The notes under the pieces are model-generated. The model was given only the letters and a program-made list of their open reading frames with translations. It had not been told where the DNA came from and searched no databases. 64,000 nt of DNA from CG2-30-58-95 sp964618215 (lineage in GTDB: Bacteria; Chloroflexota; Anaerolineae; Anaerolineales; Villigracilaceae): NCBI GenBank assembly GCA_964618215.1, contig CAZTZE010000009.1, positions 34,758 through 98,757 of the forward strand. Reading direction: 5' to 3'. The first letter of the stretch is position 1; every line of letters begins with the position of its first letter. This document shows positions 34,252 through 43,070 of the stretch, in pieces. The translations under genes were made by a program, and so were the position numbers.

Positions 34252-36294
34252 ATGACAACGACATTTCGAAAACGCATCCAGCAGTCCATCAACGACCATA
34301 ACCTGCAACTCGCCCTGGACAACAACGCCCAGCGACGCAAGGACGGGCGGCTGGCCGCCTTTGCCTCGCTCCCCGACTACCCGGAACGCCGCGCCCGCGC
34401 CCACACCGTCAAAGCGGACGTCATTGCCAACCTGGATGAGTATCTCGACAAATTCATCGCCAAAGTCACTGAAAATGGCATCATCGTCCACCGCGCCGCG
34501 GACGCCGCCGAGGCGGTGAGAATCGTTTTAGAAATCGTAAAAGATTTACCACAAAGATCACAAAGAGACACGAAGGATTCCTTTGTGCCCCTTCGTGACC
34601 TTCGTGGTAAAAAACTGGTCGCCAAATCGAAGAGCATGGTCTCCGAGGAGATCAACCTCAACCACGCCCTTGAAGCAGCCGGGGTCCTTGTCGTCGAGAC
34701 TGACCTGGGCGAGTACATCGTCCAGTTGCGCGGCGAGCGGCCCAGTCACATCATCACGCCCGCTGTCCACCTGCGGCGCGGCGACGTGGGCAAACTTTTC
34801 GAGGAAAAACTCGGCATTCCTTACACCGAAGATATCCCCATCCTCACCAACACCGCCCGCAAGGTTTTGCGCGAAGTCTTTCTCACCGCCGACATCGGCA
34901 TCTCCGGCGTCAACTTCGGCGTGGCCGACACCGGCACGCTGTGCCTCGTCACCAACGAGGGCAACGGGCGCATGTGCACCACCCTCCCGCCGGTGCATGT
35001 CGCCCTGATGGGCATCGAGCGCCTCGTCCCCACGCTGGACGACCTGGCTCTCATGCTCTCCCTCCTGCCGCGCTCGGCGACGGGGCAGAAATTGAGCGTT
35101 TATACCAGCCTGATCCATTCACCGCGCCGCCCCGCTGATCCCGACGGCTCATTCGAACGTCACTTGATTCTGCTTGACAACGGACGCTCTGCCCTCCACC
35201 ATTCGCCATTAGCTGAATCACTCTATTGCATCCGCTGCGGCGCCTGCCTCAACGCCTGCCCGGTCTTCCGCGAACTGGGCGGCCACGCCTACGGCAGCAT
35301 CTACCCCGGCCCGATCGGTTCGGTTATCTCCGCCGCGCTGGTGGACCCGCAATTCGACTATCTGGCCCAGGCTTCGTCGCTGTGCGGGGCGTGCAAGGAA
35401 GCCTGCCCGGTGGATATTGACCTGCCGGGGTTACTTTTACGGATCAGGGCAGGTGAAAGCGTAAAACGTAAAGACGTAAAACGTAACCATTCGGGAATTG
35501 GATTACCTGCTCCGCTCAAACTTGGTCTGCGCGTTTTCCTCTACGTCGCCGCGACCTCGCGCTTGTTCGCCGTTTTACAGACTCTGGGCGGCATCCTCAG
35601 CCGCCTCTACTCCCCGCGCCAAGCCTACATGCGCCTCCCGGCCTGGACGGGGTGGGGCTACAGCAAGGATTTGCCGCGGTTGGCTGTCCGTCCATTCCGG
35701 GCGCGGTGGAAGAATGTGAAACAAAGTATCAAGGAAACAGGTAGGCAAGTAGACAGGGGGCAGGTAGACAGGGGACAAGTAGACAGGGAAGGAGTGGGGC
35801 TGGTTGACCAATTCACGCAGGAACTGACCACTCTCGGCGGGCAGGTGCATCTTGTCCCGGAGGGGGAACTGTCCGCCGAACTGAGCGAATTCCTGCGCTC
35901 CAAAGGGGTTGACCGGGTCCAGGCGGACGAGAGCGGGGCGAAGTACGTCAGCGGAATTCCCGCCATCCGGAAACCTGACCCGACCATCCGGGCAGGCGTC
36001 ACCGGCGCGGTATGCGGCATCGCCGAGAGCGGGTCGCTGCTGCTCGTCTCCGGCGCGGGGCAGACGCTGACCGCCTCGCTGCTGCCGGAGGTCCACGTGG
36101 CCGTGCTGAAAACGTCCGAGATATTGCCCAATCTCGCCGACGCGCTACGCAGGCCCGAGGTCCGCGCCGCCGCCGCCGGAGTCATTGTCACCGGACCCAG
36201 CCGCACCGCCGACATAGAAATGACGCTGACCATCGGCGTGCACGGGCCGGGAGAATTGCATGTATTTTTGATTGACGATTCGGAAACCGTCTGA
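34252..36294 (+). CDS. Fused lactate utilization protein LutB-LutC
   Basis: This 680-residue protein joins LutB (about 1-480: LUD domain, then two [4Fe-4S] motifs CIRCGACLNACPVF near 326 and CGACKEACPVDI near 378) to LutC (about 500-680: LUD domain, VTGAVCGIAESGSLLL, GPSRTADIEMTLTIGVHGP). In most bacteria these are separate proteins. Three different repeats are read in frame: 34546-34610 (residues LPQRSQRDTKDSFVPLRDL), 35459-35487 (SVKRKDVKRN) and 35741-35793 (GRQVDRGQVDRGQVDR), the last lying at the LutB-LutC junction. ATG 34252 has no ribosome binding site; the preceding bases are repeat. Confidence 0.9.
   Translation: MTTTFRKRIQQSINDHNLQLALDNNAQRRKDGRLAAFASLPDYPERRARAHTVKADVIANLDEYLDKFIAKVTENGIIVHRAADAAEAVRIVLEIVKDLPQRSQRDTKDSFVPLRDLRGKKLVAKSKSMVSEEINLNHALEAAGVLVVETDLGEYIVQLRGERPSHIITPAVHLRRGDVGKLFEEKLGIPYTEDIPILTNTARKVLREVFLTADIGISGVNFGVADTGTLCLVTNEGNGRMCTTLPPVHVALMGIERLVPTLDDLALMLSLLPRSATGQKLSVYTSLIHSPRRPADPDGSFERHLILLDNGRSALHHSPLAESLYCIRCGACLNACPVFRELGGHAYGSIYPGPIGSVISAALVDPQFDYLAQASSLCGACKEACPVDIDLPGLLLRIRAGESVKRKDVKRNHSGIGLPAPLKLGLRVFLYVAATSRLFAVLQTLGGILSRLYSPRQAYMRLPAWTGWGYSKDLPRLAVRPFRARWKNVKQSIKETGRQVDRGQVDRGQVDREGVGLVDQFTQELTTLGGQVHLVPEGELSAELSEFLRSKGVDRVQADESGAKYVSGIPAIRKPDPTIRAGVTGAVCGIAESGSLLLVSGAGQTLTASLLPEVHVAVLKTSEILPNLADALRRPEVRAAAAGVIVTGPSRTADIEMTLTIGVHGPGELHVFLIDDSETV
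34546..34610. repeat. ACCACAAAG-type palindrome inside lutB-lutC
   Basis: TTACCAC ... GTGGTAA ends enclose CACAAAGAGACACGAAGG and CCTTTGTG/CCTTCGTG words. It is read through in frame and adds about 20 residues within the LUD domain. Confidence 0.9.
35459..35487. repeat. CGTAAAA-word repeat inside lutB-lutC
   Basis: CGTAAAA, CGTAAAGA, CGTAAAA, CGTAAC are nearly the same words as in the nuoJ-nuoK spacer (5942). They are read in frame as VKRKDVKRN. Confidence 0.88.
35741..35793. repeat. GTAGACAG-word repeat at the LutB-LutC junction
   Basis: GTAGGCAA, GTAGACAG, GGGGCAG, GTAGACAG, GGGACAA, GTAGACAG alternate 8- and 7-base words (period 15). They encode a QVDRG tandem, a likely flexible linker. 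Confidence 0.92.
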
Positions 36295-36300
36295 TAAAAT
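36272..36300 (+). promoter_or_regulatory. Promoter of tRNA-Glu inside the lutB-lutC end
   Basis: TTGACG (36272-36277) and TAAAAT (36295-36300) are 17 bases apart; the tRNA starts 14 bases after the -10 box. The -35 box is within the last codons of lutB-lutC. Confidence 0.75.
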
Positions 36301-36313
36301 CACGCCCGCATTA

Positions 36314-36386
36314 GCCCCCATCGTCTAGTGGCCCAGGACGGGGCCCTCTCAAGGCCCAAACAGCGGTTCGAGTCCGCTTGGGGGCA
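36314..36386 (+). tRNA. tRNA-Glu(CTC)
   Basis: The acceptor GCCCCCA pairs with TGGGGGC. The anticodon arm is GGGCC-CTCTCAA-GGCCC with anticodon CTC (codon GAG), the T arm is AGCGG-TTCGAGT-CCGCT, and the discriminator is A. CCA is not encoded. Confidence 0.95.
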
Positions 36387-36570
36387 TTAAAACACATCTT
36401 CCATATGTTCCATGCAATATGCCCTGATCTAGGGCGTATTCAGTTTAAAGCAATCTTGTCGGTCAATCCGCAGGATTTTATAAAATAACGATTACACGTG
36501 GTTGAGAAACAAACGATTCGGAAAAAACTGAACGATATTCGTAATATAATCTAACCGGATTGAATCCCAT

Positions 36571-38637
36571 ATGGCGATCATGACAAAGTTTCCGTATTCC
36601 AAAGCGAAGGCGTTGGCGATCTATTTGCTAAAGGTCATCACGCTGGCCGTGGTATATCACCTCGCCGTCCGGCTGGGATTGAAGATGGCTTACGTGCAGA
36701 TCAACACCTCGCCGGTCTGGCCGCCCACAGGCATTGCGCTGGCTGCACTGCTCGCCTTTGGTTACAATCTCTGGCCCGGCGTCAGCCTGGGGGTGTTACT
36801 CGGCTCATTGCTTACCGGCGCGCCGCTCGATATTGCTCTCGGCATGACGCTGGGCAATACATTGGAGGCATTGGCTGGCGCCTTCTTTCTAAAACGTTTC
36901 GTCGGTTTTCATAATGAAATTGATCGCATTCAAGATGTCGTCGGGCTTGTACTTGTTTCTTTGTTCAGCACAGCCATCAGCGCCACCATCGGAACTACGA
37001 CGCTGATGCTGACCGGTGGAGTCGGGCAGGGATATATCTCCATCTGGCTGACCTGGTGGATTGGCGACCTGCTTGGTGCGCTGGTGGTTGCGCCGGTGCT
37101 GCTGACCTGGGTGACACTGCCCTCGTTCCAGGTGAACAAACGCGCCTACTTTGAAGGTGGGATCTTATTGGTGCTGCTCGCCTGGGTGACCTGGTATGTT
37201 TTCAGCAATCAGCCGCCCATCGGTGTTTTTCACCAGGCGATGATCTATGTCATTTTCCCTTTCATGATATGGGCTGCCTTGCGCCTGGGCCAGCGCGGCG
37301 CATCTACAGCGATATTTCTGGTGTCCGCCATCGCTATTTGGGGCACCTCGCAAGGCATGGGGCCATTTTCGCTGGAATCCAAGAACGACAGCCTAGTTTT
37401 GCTGCAAACTTTCATGGGAGTGGTCTCCTTGACCTCCCTGATCCTGGCGGCGGCGACCATCGAACGGCGCAAGGCAACCGAAGCCCTGCGGCAACGGGTG
37501 GATGACCTGGCAACCCTGAACGATTCAACCAAAACCTTTCTGGATGATTTCGACATTGCCAGCACATACCATACGATCTGCCGGTTGGCTGTGACACGCC
37601 TGGGAGTCGAGGCTGCCTGGATCGAAACAATTGGCCACGAAGAGCCGGAGGCGCGCCCGGCTGCCGCCTACGGGATTAACATCGAAGCCATCGCTGGCCT
37701 GAAAGCATGGTGGGAAAAGGATCCTTTGCCTCAAGATCGAGGCGGGTATGTTATCAAAACTTCGGATGATCCGGCGCAAGCATCGTCTCGCGCCGATTCA
37801 CCCTACCATTCTTATGCGGTTTTTTCACTTATCTTCAGTAATGAATTGCTCGGCGTGCTCAGACTGTTGAGCAAGAGCAAAGCCTTCTTCACTGAAGACC
37901 GTCAGTTGCTCATTCAATCCTATGCCAATCTGGCCGCGGTTGCCATCCAAAACACCTGGTTGTTCGAGGAGGTGCGCCGGGGCAACAAGCAGCTCCATGC
38001 CCTTTCCCAACGCCTGATGAAAGCCCAGGAAGATGAGCGCCTGCACCTTTCCCGCGAGTTACACGATGAATCCGGCCAATTGCTGGCCGCCCTGATGGTG
38101 GAACTGGGCATGTTGGAGCGCGACACCGATCATCCGAAAATGGTGCGCGACAGGATCGTCGAATTGACGCGCACCGCCAACAAGATCCAGGATAACCTCC
38201 ATAAACTGGCGGTCAATTTACGTCCTGCCAGCCTGGATCATCTCGGTCTGGTAAAAACATTGCAGCAGTTCGTTGACGAATTCAGCCGCCAATATAACCT
38301 CAAGGTCGAGTTCGAGGCGGTGGGCATGAGGGAAAAGCGCCTGCCCCTTGAAGTGGAGACGGCCTTGTTCCGCATCGTCCAGGAATCGCTGACTAACGTC
38401 GTCACCCACGCCCAGGCCGCCCATGTGGATGTACTGATCAGCCAGCGCAACAAACAGGTCGTGACCATCATTGAAGATGATGGGGTTGGTTTCATCCCAA
38501 CTTCTCCAACTGTGGAGGACCACCTGGGTCTGTTCGGAATGCGTGAACGCATTGAGATGCTGGGCGGCAAATTCACCATCGAGAGTTCGCCAGGGAAAGG
38601 CACAACTGTGAAAGCCGAGGTGCCCTGCAATGATTAA
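36571..38637 (+). CDS. MASE1-GAF sensor histidine kinase (NarX/DegS type)
   Basis: This 688-residue membrane kinase has an N-terminal MASE1 domain of about eight helices (to about residue 290; INTSPVWPPTGIALAALLAFG), a GAF domain (about 310-465), a HisKA_3 dimerisation domain with the phosphorylated histidine in SRELHDESGQ (about residue 496), and an HATPase domain (LTNVVTHAQA, EDDGVGF, GLFGMRERIEMLGG). The signal it senses is not shown by the sequence. It overlaps the response regulator gene by eight bases. TATAAT at 36545 may be its -10 box. Confidence 0.94.
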   Translation: MAIMTKFPYSKAKALAIYLLKVITLAVVYHLAVRLGLKMAYVQINTSPVWPPTGIALAALLAFGYNLWPGVSLGVLLGSLLTGAPLDIALGMTLGNTLEALAGAFFLKRFVGFHNEIDRIQDVVGLVLVSLFSTAISATIGTTTLMLTGGVGQGYISIWLTWWIGDLLGALVVAPVLLTWVTLPSFQVNKRAYFEGGILLVLLAWVTWYVFSNQPPIGVFHQAMIYVIFPFMIWAALRLGQRGASTAIFLVSAIAIWGTSQGMGPFSLESKNDSLVLLQTFMGVVSLTSLILAAATIERRKATEALRQRVDDLATLNDSTKTFLDDFDIASTYHTICRLAVTRLGVEAAWIETIGHEEPEARPAAAYGINIEAIAGLKAWWEKDPLPQDRGGYVIKTSDDPAQASSRADSPYHSYAVFSLIFSNELLGVLRLLSKSKAFFTEDRQLLIQSYANLAAVAIQNTWLFEEVRRGNKQLHALSQRLMKAQEDERLHLSRELHDESGQLLAALMVELGMLERDTDHPKMVRDRIVELTRTANKIQDNLHKLAVNLRPASLDHLGLVKTLQQFVDEFSRQYNLKVEFEAVGMREKRLPLEVETALFRIVQESLTNVVTHAQAAHVDVLISQRNKQVVTIIEDDGVGFIPTSPTVEDHLGLFGMRERIEMLGGKFTIESSPGKGTTVKAEVPCND

Positions 38638-39268
38638 GGTGTTGATCGCGGATGATCATGCCATCGTGCGCGCCGGCCTGCGGGCTCTGCTGAAATCCGA
38701 ACCTACCCTGGAACTGGTCGGGGAGGCCAGCAGCGGTTACGAGGCGATCGAACTGGTCAGCCAGACCCAGCCCGATATCCTCGTCCTCGACCTGAGCATG
38801 CCTGACCTGGACGGGATTGCGGTGACCAAGAAGATCAAGCCCCAGTTCCCCAACCTGCGCATCCTCATCCTGACCGTTCACGAGGACGAAGCCCTGCTGC
38901 GGGAGGCGATGAAAGCCGGAGCCTCGGGCTACATCCTCAAGCGCGCTGCCGAGGCCGAATTGATCTCCGCCATCCAGATCATCCTGCGCGGCGACTTGTA
39001 TGTTGATCCCTCCATGGTTCGTTCTTTGTTGAGCGATACCATAAAACCATCGTCTGCCCACCGCGAGTCAATCGAACCGCTCACGGCGCGTGAAAAGGAA
39101 GTGCTGAAATTGATCGTGCAGGGTTACACCAATCGTCAAATTGGCGAGGAATTGAACATCAGCGTGCGCACTGTGGAAGGCCACCGCGCCAACCTTTCCG
39201 AAAAACTGGGGCTGCACAGCCGGGTGGAGTTGGTGCGTTATGCCCGTGAGCATGGCTTGATCGAATAA
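38630..39268 (+). CDS. NarL/FixJ-family response regulator
   Basis: This 212-residue regulator has a receiver domain with the acidic pocket DDH (9-11), phosphorylated D54 (LVLDLSMPD) and K about 104, then a LuxR-type helix-turn-helix (LTAREKEVLKLIVQGYTNRQI ... VEGHRANLSEKLG). Being overlapped with the MASE1 kinase gene, it is its certain partner. The target genes are unknown; the BMP transporter operon begins about 200 bases downstream and is a candidate. Confidence 0.95.
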   Translation: MIKVLIADDHAIVRAGLRALLKSEPTLELVGEASSGYEAIELVSQTQPDILVLDLSMPDLDGIAVTKKIKPQFPNLRILILTVHEDEALLREAMKAGASGYILKRAAEAELISAIQIILRGDLYVDPSMVRSLLSDTIKPSSAHRESIEPLTAREKEVLKLIVQGYTNRQIGEELNISVRTVEGHRANLSEKLGLHSRVELVRYAREHGLIE

Positions 39269-39286
39269 CCAGATAATCCCCACCCT

Positions 39287-39317
39287 CACCGACCCCGTAA
39301 AAACTACGGGGTCGGTG
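39287..39317 (+). terminator. Terminator-like hairpin after the response regulator
   Basis: CACCGACCCCGTA and TACGGGGTCGGTG form a perfect 13-base-pair stem. No T-run follows, so it may be a weak or Rho-aided terminator. Confidence 0.65.
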
Positions 39318-39462
39318 CGCGTATTTATCCCTGCCTGGCGGCTTGTTAAAACCCCCATTTTCTACGCTTACTAAAAGCTCCCCGCTCTTATATGATAAAG
39401 GATAGTCATCTTGTTCATCCTTGGAACATCTTGTCATATTTACCTCGTTTGTCAGGAGACCT

Positions 39463-41013
39463 ATGCCTCGCTCGTCCCACTCACAAGCCGCACAGATACC
39501 CCTGATTGCCATGCGCGGGATTACCAAGGCCTTCCCCGGCGTTGTGGCGAACGATGTCGTAGATTTGGAAATCTTTCGATCCGAAATCCACGCCCTGCTG
39601 GGGGAAAACGGCGCCGGTAAAAGCACCCTGATGAAGATCCTCTATGGCTTTTACCGCGCCGATGCGGGCCAGATTCTGCTAGATGGAGAGCCGATCTCCA
39701 TCCGCTCGCCGCACGATGCCCGGAATGTGAACATTGGCATGGTGTTCCAGGATTTCACCCTCATCCCGGCTTTCAGCGTGGCCGAGAACATCGCCCTGTT
39801 TCTGCCCGACCTGCGTGGCACGGTGGATCTCAAAGAAATTCACCGCCGGATCAACGAACTTTCGCAGCGCTATAACCTGCAGGTTGACCCACAGGCCATG
39901 GTGTCGCAACTATCCATCGGCGAGCAGCAAAAAGTCGAGATCCTGAAACTGCTGATCTCGAACGCGCGCATCCTGATCCTGGATGAGCCAACCCGAGTAC
40001 TCGCCCCACACGAGGTCGAAGCCCTGTTCCGCGTGCTGGACGGCCTGCGCAAGGATGGCTACGCCATCATCCTGATCACCCATAAGATGAAAGAGGTGCT
40101 GGAATGCGCCGACCGCATCACGGTGCTGCGCGGGGGACGCGTCGCCGGCACATTACCGCGACCGGAGGCCAGCGAGGAAAAACTGGTGGCGATGATGTTC
40201 GGGAAAGGGTTGGCTGGTTTAAAGGTCGGCCGGCAGCAGGCCCGGGACGAATCGGCGCCGCCGCTGCTGGAACTGCGCGGGGTGGAGACGCGCGGCGAAG
40301 GCGCGGAGACCAGTCTGAAAGCCATTGACCTCAAGATCTATCCCGGCGAGATACTCGGCGTCGCCGGGGTTTCCGGCAACGGGCAGAAGGAATTGGGCGA
40401 TATCGCCCTCGGAATGGGAAAGTGCGTGCGCGGTACGAAGGTCTTATTTGGAAAAGATGTCACCCGCCTCTCGATCCAGAAGGTGCGCAGAAGCGGGGTG
40501 GGTTTCATCCCGGAGAATCCGCTGACGATGGCCGTCGCGCCTTTCATGAGCGTGCTGGAAAACATGGCACTGACCCAAACCTGGCGCTATGCCCGCGCAG
40601 GGGGATTCAGGATGGATTGGCAGGCCGTCAAAACGGACGTTGACGCGACGTTGAAAAAGATGGGCTTTTCCTTCTCGTTGTATGTGCCAGCCAGGTCGCT
40701 TTCGGGCGGAAATCTGCAGCGCATGGTCATTGTGCGGGAGATGACTCACAGCCCGCGCCTGATCATCGCTTCCTACCTGACGCGCGGCCTGGATGTGCAA
40801 AGCACCATCGCCGCCCGCCAGGCGCTGGTGCAGGCGCGCGAGAGCGGCGCGGGCGTGCTGCTCATTTCGGAAGACCTGGAGGAACTGTTCACGCTCAGCG
40901 ACCGCCTGATCGTCCTTTACGGCGGGAAGATCGCCGGGTCTTTCAAACCCGAAGAAACGAATGTCTACGAAGTCGGTCATCTCATGACTGGGTCCGAGGT
41001 CCAACATGTCTGA
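39463..41013 (+). CDS. BMP/Nup-type ABC transporter ATP-binding protein (double domain)
   Basis: This 516-residue protein carries two ATPase domains in one chain, as in nucleoside (NupA-like) and sugar transporters. The first has Walker A GENGAGKST (47-55), signature LSIGEQQKV and Walker B ILILDEPTRVLAP. The second is degenerate in the usual way (GVSGNGQKEL) but keeps LSGGNLQRM; its Walker B is further altered to LIIASYLTRGLDV. CAGGAG precedes ATG 39463. It overlaps the first permease gene by eight bases. Confidence 0.92.
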   Translation: MPRSSHSQAAQIPLIAMRGITKAFPGVVANDVVDLEIFRSEIHALLGENGAGKSTLMKILYGFYRADAGQILLDGEPISIRSPHDARNVNIGMVFQDFTLIPAFSVAENIALFLPDLRGTVDLKEIHRRINELSQRYNLQVDPQAMVSQLSIGEQQKVEILKLLISNARILILDEPTRVLAPHEVEALFRVLDGLRKDGYAIILITHKMKEVLECADRITVLRGGRVAGTLPRPEASEEKLVAMMFGKGLAGLKVGRQQARDESAPPLLELRGVETRGEGAETSLKAIDLKIYPGEILGVAGVSGNGQKELGDIALGMGKCVRGTKVLFGKDVTRLSIQKVRRSGVGFIPENPLTMAVAPFMSVLENMALTQTWRYARAGGFRMDWQAVKTDVDATLKKMGFSFSLYVPARSLSGGNLQRMVIVREMTHSPRLIIASYLTRGLDVQSTIAARQALVQARESGAGVLLISEDLEELFTLSDRLIVLYGGKIAGSFKPEETNVYEVGHLMTGSEVQHV

Positions 41014-42061
41014 AACCGCTGCCGCCCACCCTCGCTCGACCCTTTTCCGCCAGAAGATTTTGAATGCCGTGATCCGTTATGCAATGATGATCTTGCTGGC
41101 CTTGCTGCTTTTCGGGATCATCCTGCTGATCTCCGGCAAGAATCCGCTCCAATCGTATAAAGATATATTTACTCACGCCCTGGGGAGCGCCTACGGCTTT
41201 TCTGAGGTGCTGGTGGCCATGACCCCCATGCTGATCACAGCCCTGGCCGTGGCTTTGCCATCCCGCCTCATTTTGATCAATGTCGGCGTGGAAGGCCAGC
41301 TTTACATGGGGGCTTGTTTCGCAACCTGGGGCGCGCTGACATTTCAGCATTTACCTGCCTGGGCTTTGCTGCCGCTGATGATGTTGTTGGGCATAATCGG
41401 GGGCGGCTTGTGGGCTTTTATCCCCGGTTACTTGAGATCGCTGGGAATAGTCAATGAGACGATCACCACTTTGCTGTTGAACTCGGTCGCGCCGAAGATC
41501 GTTTCTTTCTTCGTCTTCGGTTTCTGGCATTCGCCGATGGATACCGATAAAACGGCCTATTTCGTCCCCGCTGCTCGCCTGCCGACATTTTTCGGCACCC
41601 GCGTCGACCTCAGCCTGGTCATTGCGCTCGTGCTGCTGGTAATTTTCTGGTTCGTCATGAAATACACCCGTTGGGGATTGGAAATACGCGCCATCGGCGG
41701 CAACCCTCAGGCTGCCCGGCGCAACGGGATTCCTGTCAATGCTTACCTGGTAATCATCATGTGCATTGGCGGCGCGATTGCCGGCTTGGCCGGGATGGCG
41801 CAGGTTTCCGGCTACTACGGCCTCCTGCTGAACAATTTCTCGCGGGGCACCGGTTATATGGGCTTCCTGATCTCCTGGCTCTCCTTTGGCGATCCAATTG
41901 GCATTCTCCTCGTCTCCTTCGTTGTGGCCGTCATTGTGACCGGCGGCAACCTCTTGCAACTGACGCAGGGATTGCCTTTTGCGGTCATTAATATCCTCCT
42001 GGCCTTCACCTTGTTCGTCGTTCTCGCCCGTCCAACTTTTCTCAAGGAAAAGAAATCATGA
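41006..42061 (+). CDS. BMP/Nup-type ABC transporter permease 1
   Basis: This 351-residue BPD_transp_2-family permease has about nine helices and the motif LINVGVEGQLYMGACFATW plus NPQAARRNGIPVNAYLV in a cytoplasmic loop. Together with the next gene it forms the heterodimeric membrane part. It overlaps both neighbours (ATGA with the next start at 42058). Confidence 0.92.
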   Translation: MSETAAAHPRSTLFRQKILNAVIRYAMMILLALLLFGIILLISGKNPLQSYKDIFTHALGSAYGFSEVLVAMTPMLITALAVALPSRLILINVGVEGQLYMGACFATWGALTFQHLPAWALLPLMMLLGIIGGGLWAFIPGYLRSLGIVNETITTLLLNSVAPKIVSFFVFGFWHSPMDTDKTAYFVPAARLPTFFGTRVDLSLVIALVLLVIFWFVMKYTRWGLEIRAIGGNPQAARRNGIPVNAYLVIIMCIGGAIAGLAGMAQVSGYYGLLLNNFSRGTGYMGFLISWLSFGDPIGILLVSFVVAVIVTGGNLLQLTQGLPFAVINILLAFTLFVVLARPTFLKEKKS

Positions 42062-42975
42062 CTCTGCTATCCATCCTCGGCGTCATCTCCAGCGCCATTT
42101 TTTCCGGCACCTCGCTGCTCTACACGACGCTTGGAGAGGTCATTCACGAGCGCTCCGGCATCGTCAATCTGGGACTGGAAGGTGTGCTGCTGGTCAGCGC
42201 TTCGACCGGCTTTGCAGTCACTTCCCTGACCGGCAATCCCTACCTGGGGGTATTGGCGGCCGCGCTGGCGGGCGGATTGACAAACATGGTATTGGGCTAC
42301 CTGGTGGTCACCCGCAACGGAAACCAATTAGCCAGCGGCCTGGCGTTGATGTTCTTCGGCTTCGGTCTCAGCGCGTTGATCGGCAAGCCGTTTGTTGGCG
42401 CGAAGATTAACGGCCTGCCCCGCATCCTTTTGCCCGGACTTTCCGACCTGCCGCGTTTATATACCTCGTTGTTCAAATTCGATATCCTGATCTATCTGGC
42501 GATTCCAGCCGCGTTCCTGGTCTGGTGGCTGCTCTTTCGCACGCGCTGGGGTCTCGGCCTGCGCGCTGTGGGTGAAAACGCAGATACGGCCTTTGCCTCC
42601 GGGCGGAACCCGCGCCTGATCCGCTATCAAGCGCTTTTCGTGGGCGGTCTCCTGGCCGGCCTGGGCGCGGCGCACCTCTCGATTGCCTATGCCATGAACT
42701 GGACCGAGTACATGACCGCCGGGCGCGGCTTCATCGCTGTGGCGCTGGTAATCTTCTCGAAATGGCATCCCCTGCGGGCGATTATCGGCGCCTTGTTATT
42801 CAGCGCGGCCGTCGCCTTTCAACTCCTGCTGCAATCCAGCGGCGTCCAGGTTTCGCCCTTCCTGCTGGATACCATTCCATATTTCCTGACGCTGCTTGTC
42901 TTGATCGCCTGGGGCGGCACGCGCAAACACGCTGCGCCGGCCAGCCTCGGGCGGGTCTATCACGGCACTGAGTAG
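42058..42975 (+). CDS. BMP/Nup-type ABC transporter permease 2
   Basis: This 305-residue BPD_transp_2-family permease has the family motif IVNLGLEGVLLVSASTGFAV, WGLGLRAVGENADTAFASG and AGLGAAHLSIAY. A 95-base gap separates it from the binding-protein gene and contains AAAGGAGG at its start and GAAAGGAGAA before the next ATG. Confidence 0.92.
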   Translation: MTLLSILGVISSAIFSGTSLLYTTLGEVIHERSGIVNLGLEGVLLVSASTGFAVTSLTGNPYLGVLAAALAGGLTNMVLGYLVVTRNGNQLASGLALMFFGFGLSALIGKPFVGAKINGLPRILLPGLSDLPRLYTSLFKFDILIYLAIPAAFLVWWLLFRTRWGLGLRAVGENADTAFASGRNPRLIRYQALFVGGLLAGLGAAHLSIAYAMNWTEYMTAGRGFIAVALVIFSKWHPLRAIIGALLFSAAVAFQLLLQSSGVQVSPFLLDTIPYFLTLLVLIAWGGTRKHAAPASLGRVYHGTE

Positions 42976-43070
42976 AAAAATGAGACGAAAGGAGGTGCTT
43001 GGGGTAACGTCAATCTGATTATCTGTTTATTCAGTCAAAAGTCTGTTCGAGCGAATGAAAGGAGAAGATC

